The notes under the pieces were generated by a model. That model searched no databases and was not told the DNA's origin. It saw only the letters and a program-made list of their open reading frames with translations. Both the position numbers and the translations under genes were made by a program. A stretch of DNA of 64,000 nt from Amyelois transitella. Lineage: Eukaryota > Arthropoda > Insecta > Lepidoptera > Pyralidae. Positions within the stretch are counted from its first letter, which is position 1, and each line of letters opens with the position of its first letter. Shown here in pieces: positions 36,952 to 47,622 of this stretch. The stretch lies in NCBI RefSeq assembly GCF_032362555.1, contig NC_083510.1, positions 3,871,501 to 3,935,500 on the forward strand, read 5' to 3'.

Positions 36952-37479
36952 ATGAACATGGGAGAGGAAGACGAATACGCGTGTGTGAACAGGAGCCGGC
37001 TGGTAATCAAAGATGATTCTGGAATCAAGAACAAGAAAAAAAGGAAGGCTGACAAGGCCACTGAAAAAGTAATTGAGATGGAAGTAAAGCAGCGCATTAA
37101 AGAACACACTCCTGAACAAAGGCGGACCAAGGCTGAACTCTCGTTCAAAAAGATGCAGGAGAAGATGGTAAGTTGATGTTTTTAATTCCCCACTTCTGCT
37201 TTCATCAAATCAATATTTTCTTCTTTTTATTTTTGTTGCTCATTGAAGATAGCTGTTGTACCTAATTGTTCAATGGTAAAACATATTTACACACGAGTTA
37301 TTGAATTCAAAGTGCGTTTTGTATTGGTACTTACTTATATAAATTTTTTGTTTCAGCAAAAACAAAGGACACAACGAAAAGCTGAGAGGACTCACAAACA
37401 GCGTGTGGAAAAATTCAACCAACATTTGGACAGTCTGACTGAGCACTTTGACATTCCCAAAGTCTCCTGGACTAAATGA
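36952..37479 (+). CDS. FAM32A: FAM32A homologue, array copy 9 (type A, mosaic 3' flank)
   Basis: Exons 36952-37167 and 37357-37479, 112 aa with Arg48. The flank after it mixes types: gacattaacc (B) near 37660, then aatcgttaat (A) near 37980. Two further changes are seen nowhere else (ttattgtaaccgag near 38008 and cttgtgtccaatcg near 38040). Terminal array units often escape homogenisation in this way. Confidence 0.94.
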
Positions 37480-38618
37480 GTGCATTACATTTACAGTGTA
37501 GAAAAATGGATTTTACTTCATGAGACATTAATTGTTCTCTATAAGCCATTGTAGTGTTGCACTGTACGATAATTTTTTTCAATTGTGTGAGCCTGAGCTT
37601 AGATGGCGTAATCTCTCCACTCCATTGCAAGAATCGAACCGCCGGTGCAGATTGGCGACATTAACCTTTGATCTCATTCTATTTTTGTAAAAGGATCCAA
37701 AAAGTAATGTGTTAAAATTGTATGTAAACTTTCTGTCATTTTTTGTATACTTGTCTTCTTAGGTTAGCTTTGTCGTCATTTATGTTTAATAAACATACAA
37801 ATTGACAATGTCAATGTTATGTATGTACCTACAATGATTTGTGAAATTTACTCGTTTACCAACACATACATGTACTTGATTTTTGTAATAGAAAAATATT
37901 ATGTAAGTAGTGCCATTTCTTATTTTATTTTCCTCATATACTTTTTTCCTACCATCCAAAATGTCAAAAGAAACAAGAAATCGTTAATTTAAACATAAAA
38001 TACATTTATTGTAACCGAGACTGAACCATTGAGACTCTTGTGTCCAATCGAAATAAGAATATCACTGTCAGTTCACTGACTGCTGTCAACGTCATGCCTA
38101 TCTGTCAACGTCATGTTGATGATACGTGTGTGCAGTGTTACCAGCTTAGCGCTAGGTCTAGCGCCTTTTCGATTTCGTCGGCGCCGAAAGTTCAGAGTGT
38201 GGCGCGCAGCGCCCATTTTGTGGCAGTCTAGGGCGTTTTGGTATTGACAAACTTCATTGAAATATTACTGATATTCAAGGATTTCACGGACCTCCAAGCG
38301 CTTGTGCGAGACCGATTTGGCGCCTTCTCGTTGGAGAGCTGTCAACACTGTACATGCGTCGTTGCTTAATTTTCTGGAACCCTGCATTCATTCATTCATT
38401 GAAATTAGTCAGAATTTTTTGACATTTTATCTTTGTTATAAAGGTCTCATAGTCACGAACTAAATAGAGATACTATATCATAGTTCATTTAATGCTTCTA
38501 ATAAGTCTGTGCTTTGGTGTTATTATAACCTGAGAGTTTCTTGGTGTTTTTTGTCTTACTAAGAAAATGCACACGGAATGTTTGTTCACTGAGATATCAT
38601 TTGTTTAAAAACGTCAAC

Positions 38619-39790
38619 ATGGGAGAGGAAGATGAATACGCGTGCGTAAATAGGAGCCAGCTCAAAATTAAAGACAATTCTGGAATCAAGAAAAAGAAAA
38701 AGAGGAAGACCAATAAGGACACTGAAAAAGTAATTGAAGTGGAACTAAAACAGCATATAAAACAACAAACTCCTGAAGAAAAGCGGACCAAGGCGGAACT
38801 AGCATTCAAGAAAATGCAGGAGAAGATGGTTTGTTGGTGTTTTTTATTCCCTATTTTTGCTCTTATTTAACCCCTGTCAAAACTTTGGTATGTTTCGAAG
38901 TTTGTTGATGATAGCCATTGTAGAAATGGTAAAATCTGTCAGCGTCAATTTTTCTATAAAGTGCACCTGCTTTATAGGTACCTATTGGGTTTGATCCCTG
39001 GTTATGTCATGATGATAAATGAACTCTTTCTGATTTGCCTGTATCTTGGATGGTTATCTATGTATTTATTATGAAATATCATATCAAGAGTAAGTATTCG
39101 TCATATCTTGAACTTATCATGGATGTCGTAAATAGCGATTAGTGGAATTGGAACATTCATCTTGTGCACCTTTATTTTTAGAGTAAAGTTCCTCTGCAAT
39201 GGTTGTGGGGGAAAGACAGTGGTCACTTTGTGTAAAACCCTAACTAACTTTGAATTTAACAAAGAAACATTCATATTGGTTTATGGTTACACTTCAGTTC
39301 ATGGTCATCCAGTTACCTCAATGTGCATTGTTTCCCGCAGTGATAAGTTTTCAAATTGATGGAAGTACATAACTTAAAAAATAGTCAAGATGGAATTTAA
39401 ACAGGTGCCTTTATGCACAAAATTGGATACAAAGTATCACTTATTGATGTCACATCACTCAAATCTAATTATAACTACTATAACTTCCAAAGCGCATGTT
39501 ATGTGCTGTGCGGCAAAACCAGAATATTATCACACTGATTTTCATAGGTATATATATGGTAAAGGTATTATGCTGTCCTACAATGATAAATGACTTTTAA
39601 TAAATGGACTAGGATTATACCTCCTATTGTTGTATGTATTTGTACTTAAATATTATTTTTGTTTCAGCAAAAACAAAGAATACAACAAAAAGCTGAGATG
39701 ACTCACAAGCAGCGAGTGGAAAAATTCAACCAACATTTGGACAGTCTAACTGAGCACTTTGACATTCCCAAAGTCTCATGGACTAAATAG
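38619..39790 (+). CDS. FAM32A: Diverged FAM32A homologue, copy 10 (probable founder gene)
   Basis: Exons 38619-38828 and 39668-39790, 110 aa, stop TAG. The intron is 839 bp, against 189 bp in the array, and contains a SINE. The first ATG of the array copies reads GTC here, so translation starts at MGEEDEY. The protein differs at many N-terminal and middle sites (SQLKIKD, KKKKKRKTNKDTE, QHIKQQTPEEKRTKAELAF, IQQKAEMTHK), while the last 36 residues or so match the array. The LKIK motif is closer to the family consensus (LKLKG) than the array's LVIK. With the greater divergence and longer intron, this suggests that copy 10 is the older gene and the array the derived one. The donor GTTTGT is weaker than GTAAGT. 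The sequence immediately upstream, to 38373, is of array type, so its upstream region may be borrowed. Confidence 0.92.
38978..39130 (+). repeat. Truncated tRNA-derived SINE in the copy 10 intron
   Basis: Matches the 44958-45215 copy from the B box (gggtttgatccctgg) through catgatgataaatgaactct, ttctgatttgcctgtatctt and the tail tatttattatgaaatatcat. The A-box end is missing. It accounts for part of the long intron. Confidence 0.7.
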
Positions 39791-41098
39791 GTGCATTATT
39801 TTCTACAGTGTAAATTTTTACTTTCAGACTTTTATTATTCTTAGCATTTGTAGTGTTGCACTGTTGGGAGCAGGTTTTTTACCCATTGTGTGATTCCAAG
39901 CTTTGATATATTGTAGTCTCTCCCCTGCATTGGAAGTTAACCAGGTTAAATGTTACAAAAAGAACCCACTAGATCATCTACATTAATTGTAGATCTTTTT
40001 ACTTTCTTGTAAAACATCCAAAAGTATTGTGTTAAGAATAACCTTTGTTATTCTGTGTAATTTGGATCCATTCAAAAAATGTAAATAACATACAAACATT
40101 CACAATGTCAGTGTGAAGTATGTATTTACATATATTAAGGAAATATTTTACCATTTATATGTAGGTATGCATGTTATGTATCTGTACCTATAATTGTTTA
40201 TGAAAATAAATAATTTTATGTAATATATATTTTTCATTTGCCTCATAATTATAATTAAATAAATACAAATTTACCCCCTCATACCATATAAATTATCCAA
40301 AGGTATTATTGAATTAAACAAAAATTGTCACTTATATAGATATTTATTTTAAAAAGAAAGATATAAAAAATGGACGGACACATTTTCTGTTAGCACAAAA
40401 AAATAAGAAATATAAAAATAACACAAGAAATGTCTTGAACATGCATACAGAACAAAGAAAAGATGAAATCTTTGAGGACTCACTGGAATAAAAAAGTGTT
40501 AAAGATATCCTCGTTTTTTGAAGTCTGTTATATATACACTTTCCTGATTTCGACAAAAAACGGTTTAGCGGACAAACATACATGTAAACTGAGAACCATT
40601 TTTTTTTTCTTGATGGTGGTTAATAAAATGAGTACTTGCTACCTACAAAGTTAACACGACATTAATGTTATAAAATGAATGTACACGAATGTTAAGAAAA
40701 TAACGCAAAATATTTGATTTCTTGTGTATAAAAATAATCTTAAAATTTATCAAATATACTATGGTAATATATATGAGATTCACGTGTAAATTAAACTTAA
40801 AGTTAAAATATTGCAGTCATGAAATTACACGCCAGACGAGATTTCATGTATTGTGATTCTTTTTAGTTTATAATTTTATAAAAATATTGCAATCCAGGTA
40901 AGAACAAATTTACAAAAGCACAAAGTTTATAATGAAACTGACAGGCCTAAACTTTGTCAAATACAAATAAAGACCAATACGCGCTAATATTACTTCTATT
41001 CAAGGACTAATTAAGGCACTAAGTAAATCTTATAATTATGTTACATCTTAGGTGTAAAATGTTTTTGTGGTAAATTTTGACTTATAAAAACACACATC
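39791..41098. other. 3' flank of FAM32A copy 10 and intergenic DNA
   Basis: The first 250 bp or so are recognisably related to the array 3' tail (gtagtgttgcactgt, ttgtgtgattccaagctttg), supporting common descent of the whole unit. Several AATAAA-type signals follow (for example in gaaaataaataattttatg near 40203). Nothing gene-like is seen after that. Confidence 0.5.
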
Positions 41099-41346
41099 TA
41101 ATTACGTCTATATCCCTAGTGGTGTAGATAGCCAACAATCTTGAAAGGACTGAAAGGCCACATTCAGCTGTTTGGCTTTATGATAAAATTGAGATTCATA
41201 TAGTGACCGGTTGCTAGCCCATCGCCTAAAAGAAGAATCCCAAATCATCCTTTAGTCGCCTTTGCGACATCCATGGGAATAGAATATGAATGAAAATAGA
41301 ATAGGACCACTACATCTCATGTAGTGGTCCTATTTTATTTTTTTAT
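41099..41346 (-). repeat. Dispersed repeat family 1 with palindromic end
   Basis: Minus-strand order of family blocks: attacgtctatatccctagt, aagccatt-like linkers, cacattcagctgtttggctt, ggttgctagcccatcgccta, tttagtcgcctttgcgacat. The head end turns back on itself: 41294-41315 and 41319-41340 are inverted arms of 22 bp with one mismatch around ataggaccactacat, separated by only 3 bases. Confidence 0.8.
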
Positions 41347-41776
41347 TGGTGCTGGGATCTAATAAAATACATACTACAAATATCTCTTACTCTTAAGAAC
41401 AATATAAAAAGGCACTCTCAATAGCTAAATAAACTATTAAGTGATATAAGGTGATCAATTTTAACTAAAAATTCTTTTTAATTCATTTAATTACTGTTTG
41501 TGGAAGTAATTTCAAAACAAAAAAGGGAATAATGTGAAAATTCATGAACCAAGTAAGCGCAGATATGTACATATGTAGTATGTCAAAATATTAAATTAAT
41601 TATGAAGTCATTTAAAAATTTCAGTGACTATAAAAACACTGTTGATGGTCATGGACTAACAAAGTCCTTTGAGGAGATCTTTCTTAATTTTGACAAATCT
41701 TCATTCCTAGATTCCTACAAATTCTACACAAGTATTTGATACATGGCCTGCCTAGTCTACATCAGTCTATTCTTTA

Positions 41777-44700
41777 TTATTGTATCAAATTTATAAAAGC
41801 TGTCAGTAATAAAGTGGCTATGCTAATTTCAAATATGGAAGCGTCGTTGCTTCTCCAAAACGAATAGCTGAATTTGAATATCTTCACGTAGTTTTCTTTA
41901 GTGGACCACGGGTCGCTGCCATCGTCGAAGTGCATCGGACAGCGGTCTCTTTCTCTCTCGTATTCTTCCATCTCTATCGCGACCGCAGCACCCTCAGTGT
42001 AATTCCAAGAGGTCACGTCTTGCTTCAAATCGCAGTATGGACCAAGAGCTTGTGACATTAAAACCCTGAAATGGAAAGGTTCTTTAATACATACATATGG
42101 TTAAGTCTATTTCCCTTGCGGTGTAGACAGAGCCATCAGTCAAAATACTGAAAGGCCACGTTCAGCTATTTGGCTTAATGATAGAATTAAGATTCAAATA
42201 GTGACAGATTGCTAGCTCATCGCCTTAAAAATAATCCCAAGTTGGTAAGCCTATCCCTTAATCGACTTTTACGACATGTATGGGAAAGAGATAGAGTTGT
42301 CCTCTTCTTTTTTTTATTGGTGCCGGTAAGGAAGGAAGGTTGTTTAAAACTTCTACTAGCTATGCTATATGGGCTAGGCTATGGGAAAAACAGCTTATTG
42401 GAAGAAGAATTAAACTGTCACAAACACATAAAAATCATGCCTTTATCCCTTATGGGACAAACAGGGCCAAAAGTCACAAAATTTAACGACCATGTTTATG
42501 TGGAAATGAAATCTATGTACATAAACATAAGGTGAAGTTCTTTTAAGTTTGAGTTAAGTTGAATCCTGGCTCTCAATAATAATATAATTGAAAAATTCAC
42601 ATCAAATCTCACCTGTTCAGATCAGCTCTTTGGTACACCCAGCAGCGGTACTTCGAGAATGGATCCAACTCGTCATAAGTAATGAGATAGGACTTCAGAT
42701 TCTCCTTCCAATAACCAATACACTTCATCTTGTAATCGGGGTCACTGTATATATCTACCGGTCTCCCCAAGTAGTCAACAGAAAGACAATAATTCTCTTT
42801 TATCTGTATAGTTTTCTGGTCGGTATCACATACTGATAAATCGCTTATATTTAATTTACAGTACAAATTTGGTCGAGGGCTTAAAGTGACGCCTCCAAGG
42901 ATTCTAGTCTCAAATCTCACGTCTCCTCTTTGGGTAAAGTTGAATTTACCGGCAACTGGACAACGTATAGGAGATGGGTCTTTTTTGAGGAATATATCGT
43001 ACCGCCATTTTCCTTTATTCGGGAATTGTACCCATGAGCACACTGTATGGAAATTACTCTGGATCATAGCTAAACCTTTGCGGAATCTGAAATGCAACAT
43101 AAGGTTTAATTAAAATAAACGTCGGAACTACAAAGTTTGCGTCCTATATGTACGGTAAAAAATACACTCCATGCTTGTTACAGCAGCTACGTTTAAATAA
43201 TTTAATGTCTCACATTGTTTGTTCACTCAAAAGTGTTTTTTGTTTTATCAAATAGCTTGATTACTTTATTAACAAAATTACCTGATAACATTATGATGTT
43301 GTGGCACAAAATCAAAGCAGACGTAATCCTTCTGGCAACCATCGACCGTAAGGCGCGCCATCATCACCCTGCTATCTCGTTGCTCCCTTTAAGAAATAAA
43401 AAATTTAATTTTAAACAGCCTAGAAAACTAATAATATATGTATTATGCACTTTTTCAATATATCTATATAAGTATGTATTATTAACAAGACAAAAAATTC
43501 ATTTATTTCTTCAATTTGGGGTCAATCAATGACCGTTAATTAAGACATACGTCTTATTTTCCCACTTCCTTTGCAGAAAACAAGGTCTTTTAGTATGACC
43601 ATTTTATTAATGGCCATGTTTTCCAAATCGAATCTAATGGCAGCGACCTCTCTAAATCGCATTACGAAACATACCTGCAAACGTAAATAGTTCGTCTATA
43701 TCTCCCCTCGTCCGGGTAGTATGTTTCGATAATATGAGTTTCATTAATGACGACGTCTGCATCAATGTTGGCCGTGTTGATCCAGTTTCCTGAAAAGTTC
43801 TGTGGCAGGCGACAGCCAGGCTCTACGACTTCGGCCTAGAAAAATGAAAAAATATTATGAAGACTGGTTTTATTACAATTATCTTAGTGGTAAGTCTACT
43901 TCCAGAAGTTTTGTGGCCACAGTGAAATATACAATAGGCTGTTATCAATTTATTCCGAAGGTTAATTCATAAAAACCACACACTTACTTTCACAGGAGTA
44001 ACCCTATATCTCTCTGGAGACTTCTCTACCGTCTTCAAAGATTTACATTCAGCCGTAATTGATGCACCAATGTACAGGTCGTCATCTCTGTTCTTTAGGA
44101 AACACCGATATTTCTCATCCTTACGCGATTCTTTCGTATTTGCTACTGCAAAGAACTGATTTTTGCCGACAAACCAATGACCTAAAAAAGGAAAAAGGTG
44201 TAAGTGGGCAAATAAAAACATTCTGTCAGCACAATATATTTTCGCTTTGCCATGGATTCAAATCACACAATGGCGCGTCTTACGATATTTAAATGCAAAT
44301 CTATTAGGCATACCACGCCCACGCCCAGCAGCATAGATACGGTAAATGATGCCCAACAAAACATCACCAACACTGTTGAATACACATATCCATGACTGAC
44401 TGAAAAATTTCACCATAAGTTTTTTGGTGAACGAATAAGTTTTCTTGTCTGCAAACAATTTACTACGAAATGCACTTGAGGGCCTTCTGTTCTGCCAGAA
44501 ACCCCTTAACTTATTTTTTAATGTGGTGTATTTTTTTTAATTAGCATATATAATAAACTAAACTTTCATAGATACATACCTAAACAACTGTATTCCACAA
44601 TACCATTGAAAGTCCCTGACATTCCTGGGCATGCTCTGTATGTAATGTTGAACTTCTGATTGGTGATCAAGAACTGTGTTCCGGCAGTCTGACACGACCT

Positions 44701-46257
44701 GATCTGAGCATCTGGGTGATTACATTCTCCAGTAAATCGGAATCTGTTCTGATAAGCAAACTGCCAAACACCTTCCAGGGATGACCGACAATTGACCTGA
44801 AATTTACCTTCTTCTTATGTAGCTGTCCAATAAAGTTTTTTTTTTTAATACATGAATGGAAATTTTTAGTACTTCCATTACATTTAAACATTCCTTTAAA
44901 AGACTGAAAGGCCATTTTCAGCTGTATGGCTTTATGATGGAATTTATATTCATTAATTATGGCCTCTGTGGCGCAGCAGTAGTGCGCTTGTCTGTGTCAC
45001 CGGAGGTCCTGGGTTCGAATCCCAGCTAGGGCATGATGAGGAACAAACTTTTTCTGATTGCCCTGGATCTTAGATGTTTATCTATATAAGTATTTATTAT
45101 AAAATATAGTATTGTTGAGTTAGTATCTCGTTACACAAGTCTCGAACTTACTTTGAGGCTAACTCAATCTGTGTAATTTGTCCTCTATATATTTTTATTT
45201 ATTTATTTTATTTAATTTAAAGGTTATATAAAAATAATAAAGATAAAAATCTCTTAAAATACTTATAAAAACTATTGGGTACATAGGTACACAAAACTTA
45301 CAGGTACATAGTTTTCTGAAAACAAAGTAAAAAGGTTTTGGTTTGAGTTAAGCCCCCTGCAGATTTTATCAAAGGTTGGCTCCTCTCCTGGTTGCAAGCT
45401 TATACACGGAGTCTCAATCTTCTCTAACACATTCACAGTTCTCACAATCAGCTTAACACAGTAATAACAGTTTGTGTATTGAAAGATCATTGTGTAGTTC
45501 ACATGGTAATCTGCTTTGATGTCCACACATGTACCCCTATGAATTAAACATTTAAAATAAAAAAGAAGTATAAATTAATGGAACATTCAAAATTTATCTT
45601 TACTTCTTTATACAATACATACACTTATATTATAAAAAAGAAAAATGTATGTATGTATATAATGTCTTTACACAAACTGGGTCGAATTTGATGATATTTG
45701 GCAAACAGAAAGAAAATACCTTCTTTCTTTCTTTTCTATATTATGGCTTCCACCGGACTTTCGGTGATAGGAGTAACATAGGCTCCTTTTTTTACTGGAA
45801 ATTCGACAGAAGCAAAAGCTAGTATACTTACAAATATTTCACAAAAGTATGCAATGTTGACTACATAACTCTATTAACTAGATATATAATATATAAATTA
45901 AAAAAAATCCCCTGTCAAAATAAAAAAAAAACTTTTAACATCTTACACACAATAAATTTAAAACAAATAGATTTATACTACACAACTTCGAGGAAAAATT
46001 TACCTTCCGACCATTTCACTTGCGTTTATGTCAGTAATTGTTTGCTTGCCATTTTCATATGAAAACCATGTATTCCGCAAAACAACAGGTATCGTACATT
46101 CTGCTGATGTAAATGCAACTGGAAAAATAAATGCGTTGGGCGTTACCACTTTAAAAACGAAACGACTATTGATAAATGAAATCAGACGCAAACATCAGCA
46201 CTTACTTCCCACTGATAGTAATAGTAGTAAAGTAACTATAAGATTACACAAAGTCAT
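41777..46257 (-). CDS. Secreted, probably GPI-anchored cysteine-rich protein, 613 aa
   Basis: Nine coding exons, minus strand: 46206-46257, 46004-46118, 45302-45536, 44580-44796, 43988-44181, 43675-43835, 43282-43386, 42613-43086 and 41777-42065. Every border is GT/AG, and the frame closes exactly at 614 codons. Residues 1-17 are a signal peptide (MTLCNLIVTLLLLLSVG). The ectodomain has many Cys and N-glycosylation sequons, with repeated modules that start with C-x-x-P and a G-x-W, such as CRLPQNFSGNWINTANI and CRSSLEGVWQFAY. The C-terminus ends SNDASIFEISIATLLLTAFI, then NLIQ: a small-residue site followed by a hydrophobic tail with no basic cytoplasmic residues, which favours a GPI anchor over a transmembrane protein. 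The layout recalls the insect proteins annotated only with DUF7042-DUF7045-type domains; that link is from memory. Function unknown. It starts about 1 kb from ELOF1, head to head. Confidence 0.88.
42095..42330 (-). repeat. Dispersed repeat family 1 in an intron
   Basis: Nearly complete minus-strand copy in the last intron of the 613-aa protein gene. It runs from taagtctatttcccttgcgg through cacgttcagctatttggctt and gctagctcatcgccttaaaa to tttttttattggtgccggta at the head end. Confidence 0.85.
44958..45215 (+). repeat. tRNA-derived SINE, best copy
   Basis: Begins ggcctctgtggcgcagcagt (A-box-like) and has a clear B box in gggttcgaatcccagc, the internal pol III promoter inherited from a tRNA. 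The body gaggaacaaactttttctga and a tail with tattgttgagttagtatctc follow, ending in a T/A-rich run of tttatttatttta. The acceptor-stem ends do not pair, so it is a SINE and not a functional tRNA gene. It sits in an intron of the 613-aa protein gene; a family 1 fragment (about 44893-44950) lies just before it. Confidence 0.88.
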
Positions 46258-47120
46258 ATTTATTTTTTCGCTTAAAACCAATTATTTAGAATTATTTAAT
46301 CATTATCATGTTCCGTTTGAATCAAGTTTCCTCTGACTTTAACAACAATTTATAAGGAACCAAGTGACCAAACGCCGATTTTCCGACCAAGCCCAAAGTG
46401 CCTAAACCAACCGACGCTTGACATTGACATTTTAGTGAAGCGCACAGAAATATATATATATTATAGGTAATATAATCAAAGGCGCAAATATGTACAATAG
46501 GTATCGATAATACTTTTATTATATTTATTATATTATATAATATATTTGAACCTTTTGGCCCATCAGCCCATCAGCTTTTCCGACAATTGTCGAAAAAGCT
46601 GATTGAGGTATCTCGTGACCGGAGGGCTAGAAATTATCTGGCTCAGAGAATCAGCATTGCCATTCAAAATGGCAATGCTGCCAGCCTTCTGGGCACACTC
46701 CCGCAAGTTAATGCTATGCAGGGAAATTATATTTTAGTTTGTAATAATCTTTTTTCTTTCTTTTTTATAAGTACTTTCAGCTTTAGTTTTAATTTGAGTT
46801 CATTTTAATTAAGTTTTCTATTTGTAATGTATAAAAATTATTTATTATCATTATATTTATTATTATAGAAAAAAAATATTTATTATTCCACCTAGAAATA
46901 TAAAATACACATAAGCTGAATGTTAAAAATCTTATAATCTAATTTCTAAGTTACCGAAATATTCCACTTAGTTTTAGTCATGTCAGTGTGCATGCCTGTT
47001 ACCTGCCAAACTTTTTTTGACTTTGACAGCGAATCGTCCATGCCGAAAAAACAGATGTCGATTTCCATTCCACTCGTGTTTCATTATTATTGTTGCTTTC
47101 GTGTCGATTTTAATTAAAAT
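46258..47120. promoter_or_regulatory. Head-to-head intergenic region with two hairpins
   Basis: Separates the start of the 613-aa protein gene (minus) from ELOF1 (plus), so it must contain both promoters. No TATA box is obvious. Two perfect or near-perfect inverted repeats lie in the middle, 46571-46602 (centre cgacaattgtcg) and 46652-46680 (13-bp arms cagcattgccatt). The plus-strand frame around 46587-46720 (LIEVSRDRRARNYLAQRISI and on) reads like a fragment of a mobile-element protein whose family I could not name. Confidence 0.4.
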
Positions 47121-47283
47121 TTATGGCAGTACGCAGGTTGTGTTGCAAATAGTAACTTTATAACATAGGTAAGCTTGTGTTTGTTTCGTGCTCAACAAAT
47201 AGGAGCCTATTTAATGTTTAAATATCAATATTTCTGAATTTCATGAAGCAGTGCTGTTCAAACACCGTTTATTTCAGTTTAAG

Positions 47284-47622
47284 ATGGGTCGCCGAAAATC
47301 GAAAAGGAAGCCTCCACCGAAAAGAAAAGCTATTGAACCTCTTGACCAGCAATTCAACTGCCCATTTTGCAACCATGAAAAATCTTGTGAAGTCAAAATG
47401 TAAGTAAACTGCTCATGAAAAGAATGATGTCATGATAGGTTTAGTATGTTAATCCTCAATTTTACTGATAACATGATTGTGATTTCCAGGGATCGAGCTC
47501 GAAATACTGCAAGGATACAATGCCGCGTTTGTTTAGAAGATTTTCAAACATCAACCAATGTGTTATCAGAACCCATAGATGTGTATAATGATTGGGTTGA
47601 CGCGTGTGAAAGCGCTAATTAA
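47284..47622 (+). CDS. ELOF1: Transcription elongation factor 1 homologue, 82 aa
   Basis: Zinc-binding factor that travels with RNA polymerase II and, from work in yeast and human cells, supports elongation and transcription-coupled repair. Coding exons 47284-47399 and 47490-47622 are joined in phase across a 90-bp intron, stop TAA. The upstream pattern acatag|gtaagc (47168/47169) and atttcag (to 47277) indicates an additional intron in the 5' leader. The protein begins [20 protein letters not shown], the basic tail of the family. The zinc-ribbon pairs are CPFC (in [13 protein letters not shown]) and CRVC, followed by the conserved [19 protein letters not shown] end. All four zinc Cys are present, and the length is normal (human 83 aa). 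Confidence 0.98.

Larger units (their letters stand above)
23479..38373. repeat. Tandem array of 1,625-bp FAM32A units, dimeric higher-order repeat
   Basis: Nine head-to-tail units repeat at exactly 1,625 bp. Two monomer types alternate (A-B-A-B-A-B-A-B-A), giving a 3,250-bp period. Diagnostic sites are: upstream of the gene gctttatt (A) or gcttaatt (B); codon 48 CGC (A) or CCC (B); 3' flank gacataaacc (A) or gacattaacc (B); and aatcgttaat (A) or aatcattaat (B). No length difference is seen between successive units. Each unit has a GC-rich upstream block (gcgctaggtctagcgcc and cgtcggcgccgaaag), a 5' leader, two coding exons and a 3' tail with AATAAA. Homology to the units stops sharply at 38373. 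Confidence 0.95.

Noticed and set aside
23479-38373. Reading the 1,625-bp array as ordinary satellite DNA or a CRISPR-like array
   Set aside because: Each unit contains a complete, conserved two-exon gene with proper splice sites and poly(A) signal. The units are long and the organism is an insect, so neither label fits.
40344-40583. A 79-codon minus-strand frame rich in Phe and Leu
   Set aside because: It is the complement of an A-rich 3' flank; composition alone explains it.
44958-45030. A tRNA gene
   Set aside because: A and B boxes are present, but the acceptor-stem ends do not pair, and several related copies with the same non-tRNA body occur in the window. It is a tRNA-derived SINE.
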